Shown here in pieces: positions 51,408 through 60,341 of a stretch of 64,000 nt of DNA (positions within the stretch are counted from its first letter, which is position 1; the number at the start of each line of letters is the position of its first letter). Where the stretch lies: contig NZ_JAKGSD010000001.1 of assembly GCF_021654135.1 (NCBI RefSeq), positions 692,979 through 756,978 of the forward strand, given 5' to 3'. The stretch is from Amycolatopsis tucumanensis (GTDB lineage: Bacteria > Actinomycetota > Actinomycetes > Mycobacteriales > Pseudonocardiaceae). Under the pieces are notes generated by a model that saw only the letters and a list, made by a program, of their open reading frames with translations, was not told the DNA's origin and did no database searches. Made by a program: the position numbers and the translations under genes.

Positions 51408-52553
51408 TCACACCGCCGTGAGTTCGCGCAGCTGGGGCGCGACCTCGGTCGCGTACAGCTCGAGGCTGCGCGCGGTTTCCCGGTGGGTCATGTGCCCGGC
51501 ATGCCCCATCATCAGGATGTTCCCGAAGCCGCCGACGTGGTCGTGGAAGCGGCGGATCTGGGTCACCACCTGGTCGGGAGTCCCGGCGAAGAGGACGCCG
51601 TTCTCGGTCATCCACTCCATGGTCTGCCCCCGCGCCTTCAGCGCGTGCGGGACCGGGGCCGAGGACGAGCCAAGGGCGGCGTGCAGCTTCGGCGCGCTGT
51701 AGCCGGGCGGGTGGGTCAGGTACGGCGGCACCTTGTTGGCGTCGAAGTACCAGCGCAGTTTCTCGGCGCCGGAACGCGCTTCCGCCTCGGAATCCGCCAC
51801 GTAGACACCGACGCCGTAGGCGAGCCGGTCCGAAGGGCATTCCGTCCCGTGCGTGGCCGTGTACGTCCTGCGGTAGTCCTCATAAAGCCGCTTGGCCACA
51901 TCGGGTCCGGTCACGAAGCACGCCATCGTGTGCCCGCGCTCAGCGATCGGCGGGATGCTGCTGGGGCTGGTGCCGGTGACCCACATCGGCGGGTGGGGCT
52001 GCTGATAGGGCCGCGGCCAGATGTTGACCGACCGGTACTGCCACGTGCCTTCCCACGAGAACGGGCCGTCATGCTCTGTCCAGGCTTTCTTGATCAGATC
52101 CTGGGCCTCCCACATGCGCTCATGCATGCCGGTGGGCCTGCTGTTGGCGGGGAGGATCTCGAACGGGACGCCGCGGACGAACCCGACCTCCAGCCTGCCG
52201 TGGGACAGGACGTCGATCATCGCCATCTCCTCGGCCAGCCGGACCGGGTCGCGGCGGTTGGCGACCGGGTTGCCGAGGATGAGGATCCGAGCGTTCTTCG
52301 TGGTCCGCGCCAGGGCCGTCGCCATCAGCGGGGTCGCCGGCACGATGCAGGTGGGGGTCGCGTGGTGCTCGTTGGTCATCACGTTGAGCCCGAGCTCGTC
52401 TGCCTGCTGCCACAGGTCGAGGTAGCGGTCGTAGAGCCCGGCCCCGACGACCGGATCGAAGTGCTTGTTGGGCAGCGTCACCCGGATGGAGTCGTAGGTG
52501 TCGGGGTCCGGCAGGTCCGGATAGGGGCATTCGGTGAAGTACCAGGTTTGCAT
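51408..52553 (-). CDS. LLM-class flavin-dependent monooxygenase
   Basis: Luciferase-like monooxygenase (381 aa) that begins MQTWYFTECPYPDLPDPDTY and has LGLNVMTNEHHATPTCIVPA, LILGNPVANRRDPVRLAEEM, and SHGRLEVGFVRGVPFEILP. This is the long subgroup whose members oxygenate aromatic or cyclic substrates with FMNH2. It overlaps the hydrolase gene by one base and is the last gene of an operon headed by ribBA, which would raise flavin supply. Confidence 0.86.
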   Translation of the reverse strand: MQTWYFTECPYPDLPDPDTYDSIRVTLPNKHFDPVVGAGLYDRYLDLWQQADELGLNVMTNEHHATPTCIVPATPLMATALARTTKNARILILGNPVANRRDPVRLAEEMAMIDVLSHGRLEVGFVRGVPFEILPANSRPTGMHERMWEAQDLIKKAWTEHDGPFSWEGTWQYRSVNIWPRPYQQPHPPMWVTGTSPSSIPPIAERGHTMACFVTGPDVAKRLYEDYRRTYTATHGTECPSDRLAYGVGVYVADSEAEARSGAEKLRWYFDANKVPPYLTHPPGYSAPKLHAALGSSSAPVPHALKARGQTMEWMTENGVLFAGTPDQVVTQIRRFHDHVGGFGNILMMGHAGHMTHRETARSLELYATEVAPQLRELTAV

Positions 52554-53368
52554 CAGCGGTTTTCCTTCCCGGTGAGGGCGAACTTCCGGATCAGCTCGAC
52601 CGTCTCGTCCGGACGTTCGATCTCGGGGTAGTGCCCGGCACCCGCGACGCGTTCCAGGCGGCCGCGGGCGACGCGCCCCGTGAGGGCTTCGTAGTAGCCG
52701 GGCGGGGTGAGCCGGTCCTCGTCGCCGGCGATCACAAGCGTCGGCGCCCCGATCCGCGGCAGCAGCGCGGGCAGGACCGGGTTGTGCAGGTAGGGCTCCC
52801 AGCCGTAGTGCATGAACGTCTCGCGGTACTCGGCGCGCTCCACGATCTGCTCCGGCTCGGTCCGGCTGCACCACGGATCCCGTGCGCCGTCGGCGTAGAG
52901 AATCTCGCGGATCCGGTCCGCGGACTCGACCACGACCTCGGCGAAACCGCGTTCTTCGCGGCCGTTGAACTTGGCGCCGAGTGGCCCGAGCAGCGTCACC
53001 GAGGCGAACCGCCGCGGCTCCATCACCGCCATCTCCATGGCGATCCACGCTCCGAGGGACGATCCGATGATCGCGCACCGCGTGATACCGGCGCTGTCGA
53101 GGAGGTCCAGGTAGAGGTAGGCCAGGTGCTGCGGCCGGTCGACGCCCGGAACCCGGGGCCGTCGGTCGAAGCCCGGGTGGGTGATCGCGAGCACCCGGTG
53201 GGTCCCTCCGAGGCCCTCGACGAGAGCCCGGACGCTCTCCGGCCCTTCCTCTCCGTGCAGCACCACGATCGGCAGGTCGGGTGGGCTGTCCGGGTGCCCG
53301 GCGGACCCGCTGTCCGCGACGAGCACTTCGGCGGCCCAGGCCCGGAGCTTGCGGCGTTCGCTGTCCAC
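52553..53368 (-). CDS. Alpha/beta hydrolase
   Basis: A 271-residue alpha/beta hydrolase with IVVLHGEEGPESV as oxyanion region, nucleophile elbow IGSSLGAWIAME, acid in IAGDEDRLTPP and histidine in GAGHYPEIE. GTG 53368 is selected since AAAGGGG lies at the right distance; GTG 53383 is possible. Together with the next hydrolase it resembles meta-cleavage product hydrolases, but the substrate is not known. Confidence 0.83.
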   Translation of the reverse strand: MDSERRKLRAWAAEVLVADSGSAGHPDSPPDLPIVVLHGEEGPESVRALVEGLGGTHRVLAITHPGFDRRPRVPGVDRPQHLAYLYLDLLDSAGITRCAIIGSSLGAWIAMEMAVMEPRRFASVTLLGPLGAKFNGREERGFAEVVVESADRIREILYADGARDPWCSRTEPEQIVERAEYRETFMHYGWEPYLHNPVLPALLPRIGAPTLVIAGDEDRLTPPGYYEALTGRVARGRLERVAGAGHYPEIERPDETVELIRKFALTGKENR

Positions 53369-53489
53369 GCTGACCCCTTTCACACGCTCTCGATGGTTTC
53401 GGCGGCCGCTCGGTGGCGGCCTGGGGTCATGCTCGTGTCCGCGGGCCCCGACCTGCTACGACCGCCGTCACCGGCCACAGTGAGCGGAG

Positions 53490-54338
53490 TCACCGAACGG
53501 CCCCCTTCCGGTACCGACGGGCGAGGAAGGACAGCAGGTCCGCGCGGAACCGCTCGGGGTGCTCGATGTGCGGCAGGTGCCCGCACTCGGGGTAGACGAG
53601 CAGTTCGACGTCGGGGATGCGCGCGGCGATGTCCTCTGCGTATCCGGGCCGTCGCAACGGGTCGTCCGCTCCCGCGACGAGGAGCGTCGGGACCGCGATG
53701 TTCTCGTAGACCGTGCGGTCGGGCTTGCCGAACTCGCCGCCGGACGTGCCGGTCTCCGCGCCGGGCGGGCGCAGGCGCGCCGAGGCCGCGCACTGCCACG
53801 CGCCCGGTTCGAGGCTGAGCCGGTACCGCCAGCGGACGTAGCCGGGATCGTCGGCGAGGCGCGGCGAATGCATGACCGTCCGGAGGATGCGGGCCATTCC
53901 CGCCTCCGTCAGATCGTAGTCCACAATGGCCTTCCGGGCGTCGTTGTCGGGGACGAAGCCCCCGCCGCTGACCACGACCGCGGCCTCCGCGCGGAAGTAC
54001 CGCCCGCCCGCGGCGAGATCCCGGGCCAGGTAGGTGCCGCCCATCGAGTTCCCGACGAACGCGGCGGATCCGACGTCCAGCGCCTCGATCGTCGCCGCCA
54101 GGTGCCGCAGCCGCCGCCCGGTGGGGTCCGAGAAGTCGACGATCTTGTCCGTGCGTCCGAAACCGAGCCAGTCGGGGGCGACGGCGCGGTAGCCGGCCTC
54201 GACAAGGGCCGGGACGACGTCGTACCACGACGTCTCCGCGGACGCGCCGTACTCGCCCGAGTGCAGCAGAACCACGGGTGGTCCCGAGCCCTCGTCCAGC
54301 ACGTGGGTGCGCATTCCGTCGACGGTGATGAAGCCCAT
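53490..54338 (-). CDS. Alpha/beta hydrolase (meta-cleavage-product-hydrolase-like)
   Basis: A 282-residue alpha/beta hydrolase: VVLLHSGEYGASAETSWYDV, APDWLGFGRTDKIVDF, nucleophile elbow VGNSMGGTYLA, acid in VAGADDPLRRP and histidine in YPECGHLPHIEHP. The GNSMGG elbow and DWLGFGRTDK stretch are like those of C-C bond hydrolases acting after ring cleavage. AAGGAAG precedes ATG 54338. It lies directly after ribBA in the operon. Confidence 0.84.
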   Translation of the reverse strand: MGFITVDGMRTHVLDEGSGPPVVLLHSGEYGASAETSWYDVVPALVEAGYRAVAPDWLGFGRTDKIVDFSDPTGRRLRHLAATIEALDVGSAAFVGNSMGGTYLARDLAAGGRYFRAEAAVVVSGGGFVPDNDARKAIVDYDLTEAGMARILRTVMHSPRLADDPGYVRWRYRLSLEPGAWQCAASARLRPPGAETGTSGGEFGKPDRTVYENIAVPTLLVAGADDPLRRPGYAEDIAARIPDVELLVYPECGHLPHIEHPERFRADLLSFLARRYRKGAVR

Positions 54339-54357
54339 CGTTCTTCCTTTCGGGTCG

Positions 54358-55569
54358 TCAGGCCGAGTCACCCGCGACGAGTCGGTGTCCCAGCCGACGC
54401 CGTTTGGTTTCGAGGTACCGGCGGTTCTCCGGCCGCGGCCGGGCCTGCACCGCGACCAACTCGTGCACCGTGATGCCGTTGCGCCGCAACGCGAGTGCCT
54501 TGCTGGGGTTGTTGGTGAGCAGCCGCACGGTTGGGATCCCCAGCCGGCGCAGTAGTTCCGCGGCCGGCGCGAAGTCCCTGGCGTCGACGGGCAGCCCCAA
54601 CCGCAAGTTGGCCTCGACGGTGTCGCAGCCGCCGTCCTGCAAGGCGTAAGCGCGGATCTTGTCGACCAGGCCGATCCCGCGACCTTCCTGCCCGCGCAGG
54701 TAGATGACGGCGCCCGCGCCGGCGCGGGCGATCGTCGCCATCGCGAGGTCGAGCTGTTCACCGCAGTCGCAGCGCCACGAGCCGAGCACATCGCCTGTGA
54801 GGCACTCGGAGTGCACCCGGACCGGCGGGGCTTCCACAGTGGACGGATCACCGAGGACCAGGGCGAGGTGCTCGGTCCCGTCCGCCGCTCGGTGACCGAC
54901 GGTACGCCAGATCCCGTACCGGTTCGGGAGCAGCGCCTCCGCCGCATCCGAACGGCGGGCAACCGCGGCGGCGACGGCACCGACGTCGAGGATCGGAATG
55001 TCCAGGCGGTGCGCCAACGCCGTGAGGTGGGCTCGGTCAGCCGCCGCCCCTTCGCCGTCAAGCACCTCGCAGATCGCGGCAGCGGGTACCAAACCGGCCA
55101 TGGCGACCAGCTCGACCGATGCCTCGGTGTGGCCCCGGCGCTCGAGAACCCCGCCCGCGACGGCCCGCAGCGGAAACACGTGCCCCGGCCGACGGAGGTC
55201 GCCGGGGCGAGTCTCAGGGTCTGCCAGCGCCCGGATCGTGGCCGCCCGGTCAGCGGCGGAGATTCCGGTGCCGGTGCCCGTCGCGTCGACCGACACGGTG
55301 AACGCCGTGCCGTGCCGGTCGGAGTTGTCACGCACCATCTGGGGCAGGTCGAGCCGGTCGATCACCGACGGGGCGGCGGCGACGCACAGCAGACCGCGCC
55401 CCTCGCTGATCAGCAGGTTGACCAGCTCGGGGTCCGCCCGCTCCGCCGCGATGACGAGGTCGCCCTCGTCCTCGCGCGTCCGGTCGTCGAGCAGCATGAT
55501 CGGCCGTCCCGCCCACAGCGCGGCGACAGCGTCGCCGACCGCATCGAAAGCCTCTGTGGTGTGGCTCAT
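54358..55569 (-). CDS. ribBA: Bifunctional 3,4-DHBP synthase / GTP cyclohydrolase II
   Basis: RibBA (403 aa) carrying out the first steps of both riboflavin branches. Residues 1-200 are DHBP synthase with DDRTREDEGDLVIAAE and RRGHTEAS. Residues 205-403 are GTP cyclohydrolase II with the zinc cysteines in SECLTGDVLGSWRCDCGEQ, and GQEGRGIGLVDKIRAYALQD. GAGGAGG precedes ATG 55569. It heads an operon with two hydrolases and an LLM oxygenase; an extra ribBA copy outside a rib operon suggests local flavin demand. No FMN riboswitch is seen upstream. Confidence 0.92.
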   Translation of the reverse strand: MSHTTEAFDAVGDAVAALWAGRPIMLLDDRTREDEGDLVIAAERADPELVNLLISEGRGLLCVAAAPSVIDRLDLPQMVRDNSDRHGTAFTVSVDATGTGTGISAADRAATIRALADPETRPGDLRRPGHVFPLRAVAGGVLERRGHTEASVELVAMAGLVPAAAICEVLDGEGAAADRAHLTALAHRLDIPILDVGAVAAAVARRSDAAEALLPNRYGIWRTVGHRAADGTEHLALVLGDPSTVEAPPVRVHSECLTGDVLGSWRCDCGEQLDLAMATIARAGAGAVIYLRGQEGRGIGLVDKIRAYALQDGGCDTVEANLRLGLPVDARDFAPAAELLRRLGIPTVRLLTNNPSKALALRRNGITVHELVAVQARPRPENRRYLETKRRRLGHRLVAGDSA

Positions 55570-55623
55570 CAGCGCCTCCTCGTCGATCACTGCGGTCGAT
55601 CGTGCTCGGCCGAATGAGGCTTG

Positions 55624-55648
55624 TCGGGAACCTGGGTCTCGTTCCCGA
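55624..55648. promoter_or_regulatory. GGGAAC dyad between ribBA and the quinone reductase gene
   Basis: TCGGGAAC (55624-55631) and GTTCCCGA (55641-55648) form an 8-bp perfect inverted repeat with a 9-bp spacer, with one more GGGAAC half-site at 55664-55669. It is suited to control both divergent genes. Confidence 0.5.
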
Positions 55649-55732
55649 GTGACTCAAGGCACTGGGAACGCGGGGCTCTCTTGTGAGAATGTGCTGATCA
55701 GAATCCCACCGATCACGAGAGGCAGGCCCCTG

Positions 55733-56707
55733 GTGCGCGCCGCTGTCTACACCCGGACCGGGAAGGCCCGTGACGTCCTCCGAGTGCGCGATCTCGGGAT
55801 GCGTGAGCCCGGGCCGGGCGAGGTGCGCGTGCGGATTTCCCTGTCCGGCATCAACCCCAGCGACGTCAAACGGCGTGACGGCCAGACGCCGAGCCGGATC
55901 GACGGGTTCCAGGTGCCCCACATGGACGGCGTGGGGAGGATCGACGCCGTCGGCCCCGGCGTGGCACCCGGCCGGGTCGGGCAGCGGGTGTGGCTGTGGA
56001 TGGCGGCCCTGTCCTCCCCGTGGGGCACCGCCGCCGAACACTGCGTCGTGCCACACGAACAAGCGGTCCCACTCCCGGACCACGTGCCGGACGAGCTCGG
56101 CGCGTCACTCGGCGTTCCCGCGCTGACCGCGCACCTGTGCCTGTTCCCGGATGGGCCGCTCCAGGGCACCGACGTCCTCGTAGCCGGCGGCGCGGGCGCG
56201 GTGGGCCATTTCGCGATCGAACTCGCCAAGTGGGCCGGGGCCCGCGTGGCGACCACGGTGAGCAGCCCCGCGAAAGCGGAACTCGCTTCGCAAGCCGGCG
56301 CCGACCTCGTTGTCAACTACCGCACAGAGGACGCGATCTCCCGGATCCGGGCCTTCAGCGACGGCATCAACCGCGTCGTGGAGGTCGCACCCGCGGCGAA
56401 CTGGGAACTCGACACGGCCGTGTGCGCGACCGGCGCGCGCATCGTCGCGTACTCGGTCGACCGCCCCACGCTCGAACTGCCACTACTGCCGAGCCTGACT
56501 TCGCTCGTCACGATCCGCTTCCTGCTGGTCTACGGCGCGCCGCGCGACGCGGTCATCGAGGCGGCGCGGGAGGTGACCGCCGCGGCGGCGGCAGGCGCGC
56601 TCACCCCACTGCCGGTCCACTCCTTCAGCCTCGCGCGAATCGCCGCGGCCCACGAGGCCGTCGAAGCCGGGGTGACCGGGAAAGTCATCATCGACCTCCG
56701 TGAATGA
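55733..56707 (+). CDS. NADPH:quinone reductase-like MDR protein
   Basis: Zinc-free medium-chain reductase (324 aa): VRISLSGINPSDVKRRDGQT, WTA-type GTAAEHCVVPHEQAVPLPD, ASLGVPALTAHLCLF and the NADPH motif VAGGAGAVGHFAIELAKWAG. Quinone reductases of this type act on quinones or enones, which could be by-products of aromatic oxidation. GTG 55733 is the likely start. It is divergent from the ribBA operon across the GGGAAC dyad. Confidence 0.84.
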   Translation: MRAAVYTRTGKARDVLRVRDLGMREPGPGEVRVRISLSGINPSDVKRRDGQTPSRIDGFQVPHMDGVGRIDAVGPGVAPGRVGQRVWLWMAALSSPWGTAAEHCVVPHEQAVPLPDHVPDELGASLGVPALTAHLCLFPDGPLQGTDVLVAGGAGAVGHFAIELAKWAGARVATTVSSPAKAELASQAGADLVVNYRTEDAISRIRAFSDGINRVVEVAPAANWELDTAVCATGARIVAYSVDRPTLELPLLPSLTSLVTIRFLLVYGAPRDAVIEAAREVTAAAAAGALTPLPVHSFSLARIAAAHEAVEAGVTGKVIIDLRE

Positions 56708-56844
56708 ACCCGGCCTCGCCGCCGCCTGACGACCGCTGCCCCCGGTGACTTGGTCATGCTTCTTGACTACCGTGCCCCAACGACCCGTGTCCCCGGGTGT
56801 TCATCGAGGGTCAACCGCGCGGTGTTGCCGGTTGGACCAGAGTC

Positions 56845-56871
56845 ATGATAGTCATGAACTTGGACAAACAG
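56845..56871 (+). promoter_or_regulatory. Orphan MarR-type operator/promoter with a start-codon stub
   Basis: ATGATAGTCAT (56845-56855) is the same 11-mer found at 12017-12027. TAGTCATGAACTTGGACAA continues like the sites at 12021 and 44607. The ATG in it opens a short frame (MNLDKQGDP...) with no gene behind it, so this may be what is left of a deleted target gene next to the MarR gene. The rest of the 220-bp intergenic stretch shows nothing else. Confidence 0.5.
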
Positions 56872-56927
56872 GGGGACCCGGCTTCGCGCGGAGCGAGACC
56901 GTCGATACGACGTACCGCTCCCCTGGC

Positions 56928-57413
56928 TCAGGCTGATCCTTCGTCCTCGCCCAGGGAACGGAGGTGAGCGCGTTGGTGTTCGGTGATGTCGGTGAGCATG
57001 GCCTTGAACTGCCGGTAGTGTTCCCGGCCGAGGCGACGCGCGTGCCGTCGCTGGATGTCGGCCATGATCTCGTCCGCGGCCCGCATCCGTACCAGACCTC
57101 GTTCCGTCGGGTAGACCAGCTTCGCTCGGCGATCACTGGGATCCGGTCGCCTTTCGACGTATCCCAGGACCTCCAGCTCGTCGACGAGCGTCCCGATGTT
57201 TTGCTTGTACTGGCCGGACCGCCGCGACAGTTCGGTCGCCCGCACCCCTTCTTCGTCCAGGTACGCCAGCACCGCGCCGTGACGGTGCTTCAAGTCGCCG
57301 AACCCCAGCGCGGCGAGCCTGGAGAACAACTCACGCTGGACCGCGAAGAGGAGCCTTCCGGCCAGGACGCCCAGATCCGGGTCGGTCGCGTTCCGGTCCG
57401 CGCGCGTCGCCAT
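56928..57413 (-). CDS. MarR-family transcriptional regulator
   Basis: A 161-residue MarR repressor: LRFAVQRELF-type N-terminal dimer helix, winged helix with ATELSRRSGQYKQNIGTLVD and VERRPDPSDRRAKLVYPTERG. The start at 57413 is favoured because its N-terminus (MATRADRNATDPDLG) aligns with the truncated copy at 10778. GAGGGGAG precedes it. It is divergent from the LAL gene. It is a good candidate to bind the three TAGTCAT operators in the window. Confidence 0.87.
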   Translation of the reverse strand: MATRADRNATDPDLGVLAGRLLFAVQRELFSRLAALGFGDLKHRHGAVLAYLDEEGVRATELSRRSGQYKQNIGTLVDELEVLGYVERRPDPSDRRAKLVYPTERGLVRMRAADEIMADIQRRHARRLGREHYRQFKAMLTDITEHQRAHLRSLGEDEGSA

Positions 57414-57538
57414 CCGCCGCACTCCCCTCTCGGCCGCCGATGCTGTCGTCGACACCTTAGCCACCGGATCCGGCTCCGCAGCCGCACGCCACGAACGAGT
57501 CCCTTGCCGAGACCGCCGTACTTCTGGAGGATCGACCG

Positions 57539-60301
57539 GTGGAGCTGATCGGCCGAGAGCAAGACATCACTTCGCTGCGGGATTTCTTCGACGGCGCGGG
57601 CGTCCGGGGCGGGGCCATGCTGGTCGTCGGCGACGCCGGTGTCGGTAAGACAGCAGTGCTCGACGAATTCGCCGACGGCGAAGCCCGGCGCGGCGTTCGC
57701 GTCCTGCGAGCCGCGGGCGTGCAGTTCGAAGCCGACGTCAACTACTCCACACTCAACCAGCTGATGTTCCCGCTCGGTGACGAGATGACGTCTCTCGACT
57801 CCGGACAGCGGACGGCGCTGCGGTGCGCGCTCGGCTTCGAAATCGGCCAGGTTCCCGACCGGCTCGTCGTCTCGAACGCCGCTTTGCTGTGCCTGCGCGC
57901 CGCCGCGGCCGAGAACCCGATCCTCATCGTCGTCGACGACCTCCACTGGGTGGACCGCGCCAGTGCCGAGGTGCTCGGCTTCGTGGCGCGCCGCCTGGTC
58001 GGCAGCCCCATCGTGTTCCTGGCGGCGTGCCGGTCCGCGGAGCGTGGTCACTTCCGCAACAGCGGGCTGACCGAAGTCGTCCTGCCGCCACTGCCCACCG
58101 CCGCGGCCCGGACCCTGGTCGACCGCCGGTTTCCGGATTTGGCGCCCGCGGTGCGGCAACGGCTGCTCGCCGAAGCGGCCGGCAACCCGCTGGCCCTGCT
58201 GGAACTGCCGTCCGCCTTGGACGGCGACCAGCGCACCGACTTCACCACGCTGCCGGCGGTGCTGCCCCTGTCCGAGCGGCTCCAGGCGATGTTCACCTCC
58301 CGGGTGCGCGACCTGCCGCAGCGGTGCCGGCTGATGCTGCTGCTCGGCGCGCTCGGCAGCACCACCGAGCCGGGCCGCCTGCGCACGGCCGGTGGCAGCA
58401 CCTGCGACCTCGACGATCTCGCCCCTGCCGAGGAGAGCCGGCTGGTGCACCTGAGCGGCGGGCGGCTGAGCTTCCGCCACCCGCTGATCGGCGCGGCTGT
58501 CGTCGAGGCGGCATCGGAACGGGACCGGCGCTGGGCGCACGGCGCGCTGGCCGCGGTCGTCGATGCCCCGGAACGGCGGGTCCGGCACCTCGCCGAATCG
58601 GCGGTCGGTCCGGACGAAGACATCGCCGGTCAGCTCGAAGCCACGGCGCAGGACATCCTCCGGCAAGGGGACGCCCTCGGTGCCGTCACCGCGCTGACTC
58701 GCGCGGCCGAGCTCAGCCCGGCAGCCGCCGACCGGAGCCGCCGCCTGGCCGAAGCCGCGTACATCGGCGCGGAAGCCGGCGGTGAGATGGCCACCGCGAG
58801 CAGACTGCTGGGCGACGCGCGGCGCACCGGATCCCTCGAGACCCACTCGCTGCACGCCGCCGCGGCCGCCGCGCACCTGCTGATCAACTCCGAGAGCGAC
58901 GTGACGACAGCGCACCAGCTGCTGGCCGGGGCGATCGAGGCCGGCGAACACGGCTTCGACGCGAACGACCCCGTCCTGACCGAGGCCATGCACAGCCTGA
59001 TGCTCATCAGCTGGTGGGTGGGCACCGAGGAAGCCGGAGAGGCGTACCGGGCCCTGGTCGACCGGCTGAAGCCGGCACCCACGCCGGTGACCCGGGTGAA
59101 CGCGATCATCTTCACCGACCCCGCCCGCGCCTCCGCCGAGGACATCGCCACCCTCGACACTCTGATCGACTCCGTGGGCACCGACCCCGAGCCGACCCAG
59201 CTCGTCCGGATCGGCACCGCCGCCCTGTTCGCCGACCGGCTGCACCGCCTGCGGGCCTCCGAAAGACGCCTGGCCGAAACCCGCCGACAGGGCAAAGGCC
59301 CGGCGCGGCGCCACCTCGGCGCGCTGATCCACCTGGCGCTCGATGCCTTCCACGGTGGCCGCTGGACCGAGGCCGGGGAGTGGGCCGACGAGGGACTCGT
59401 CGTCTGCGCCGAACACGGGTTTCGGTTCTTCCGCTGGTACTTCGCCTGGGTGCACGCGCTCGTCGCGGCCGCGCGAGGCCGCGTCGAGGCCGCCCGGCAG
59501 CTGACCGACGACACGATCCGCTGGGCCGGCGCCCACCAGGCCGCGGGCGTGACCTTCTTCGCCCTGCAGGCGCGCACCCTCGCCGACATCGCCGCCGGTG
59601 ACTACGAGTCCGCCTACCACCACGCGACCCGGCTCAGCCCGGCCGGGCAGCTCGCGCCGTACCGGCCCACGGCCTTGTGGGCCGGTTTCGACCTCGTCGA
59701 AGCCGGCTTGCACACGGGGCGCCGGGCCGAGGCGGCCGCGCACGCCGCCACCCTCCGCGAAGCTCACCTGGACACGGTGTCGCCACGGCTGGGCCTGCTG
59801 AGCGCCGCCGCCAGCGCGTTGGCAGCCGAGGACGACGCCGCCCGCGACTGGTTCGAAACCGCGTTGTCGGTCCCGAACCCGGACCAGTGGCCGTTCGACG
59901 TGGCCAGGGTGCGCCTCGCCTACGGCGTGCGGCTGCGCCGCCTGCGCGACACCGGCGCGGCGCGCGAACAGCTGACGCTCGCGCACGACACCCTTTCGGC
60001 GCTCGGAGCGACGCCTTGGCGCGACCGCGCTGCCAATGAACTGCGAGCGACCGGGCTGACTCGCCGGTCGGCGCCGGAGGGCCGGGCTTCACTGACGCCG
60101 CAGGAGCGCGAAATCGCCGAACTCGCGGGTGCCGGCCTGACCAACAAGCAGATCGGGCAGAGGCTGTTTATCTCGCACCGGACCGTCGGCGACCACCTGT
60201 ACAAGATCTTCCCCAAGCTCGGCATCACCTCGCGCGCCGCGCTGCGGGACGCGCTGACCACCTACGAGCAGGACGAGCAGGTGGACACCACAGTCATGTG
60301 A
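57539..60301 (+). CDS. Large ATP-binding LuxR regulator (LAL family)
   Basis: A 920-residue LAL/MalT-like activator. Walker A GDAGVGKT is at 31-38 and Walker B ILIVVDDLHWVD near 124-135. The middle is helical, tetratricopeptide-like, and the C-terminus (about 850-910) is a LuxR helix-turn-helix, LTPQEREIAELAGAGLTNKQ and RTVGDHLYKIF. GGAGG precedes the GTG start. Bipartite promoter D begins in its last codons. It is the best local candidate to recognise the bipartite element, since LuxR proteins bind short dyads like GTCA-N2-TGAC. The binding is not shown. Confidence 0.9.
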   Translation: MELIGREQDITSLRDFFDGAGVRGGAMLVVGDAGVGKTAVLDEFADGEARRGVRVLRAAGVQFEADVNYSTLNQLMFPLGDEMTSLDSGQRTALRCALGFEIGQVPDRLVVSNAALLCLRAAAAENPILIVVDDLHWVDRASAEVLGFVARRLVGSPIVFLAACRSAERGHFRNSGLTEVVLPPLPTAAARTLVDRRFPDLAPAVRQRLLAEAAGNPLALLELPSALDGDQRTDFTTLPAVLPLSERLQAMFTSRVRDLPQRCRLMLLLGALGSTTEPGRLRTAGGSTCDLDDLAPAEESRLVHLSGGRLSFRHPLIGAAVVEAASERDRRWAHGALAAVVDAPERRVRHLAESAVGPDEDIAGQLEATAQDILRQGDALGAVTALTRAAELSPAAADRSRRLAEAAYIGAEAGGEMATASRLLGDARRTGSLETHSLHAAAAAAHLLINSESDVTTAHQLLAGAIEAGEHGFDANDPVLTEAMHSLMLISWWVGTEEAGEAYRALVDRLKPAPTPVTRVNAIIFTDPARASAEDIATLDTLIDSVGTDPEPTQLVRIGTAALFADRLHRLRASERRLAETRRQGKGPARRHLGALIHLALDAFHGGRWTEAGEWADEGLVVCAEHGFRFFRWYFAWVHALVAAARGRVEAARQLTDDTIRWAGAHQAAGVTFFALQARTLADIAAGDYESAYHHATRLSPAGQLAPYRPTALWAGFDLVEAGLHTGRRAEAAAHAATLREAHLDTVSPRLGLLSAAASALAAEDDAARDWFETALSVPNPDQWPFDVARVRLAYGVRLRRLRDTGAAREQLTLAHDTLSALGATPWRDRAANELRATGLTRRSAPEGRASLTPQEREIAELAGAGLTNKQIGQRLFISHRTVGDHLYKIFPKLGITSRAALRDALTTYEQDEQVDTTVM

Positions 60302-60336
60302 CGGGTGCTGTCCCCCACCGGGCGCGGCGAACCTGA
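60293..60336 (+). promoter_or_regulatory. Bipartite regulon promoter, copy D
   Basis: GTCATGTGACGGGTGCTG starts at 60293 within the end of the LAL gene. The upstream GACCGTC box is not conserved here and the -10 is weak, so this is the most divergent copy. It precedes the SRPBCC gene at 60342. Confidence 0.6.
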
Positions 60337-60341
60337 ACGGT

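Noticed and set aside
54998..55732. N-terminal extension of the quinone reductase to 54998
   Set aside because: It runs antisense through ribBA and lacks conserved residues; the MDR domain begins at 55733.
55570..55732. FMN riboswitch upstream of ribBA
   Set aside because: None of the conserved FMN aptamer blocks are visible in the 160-bp leader.
57290..59986. 898-residue minus-strand frame opposite the LAL gene
   Set aside because: Antisense shadow with no domain, while the plus strand has complete LAL motifs.
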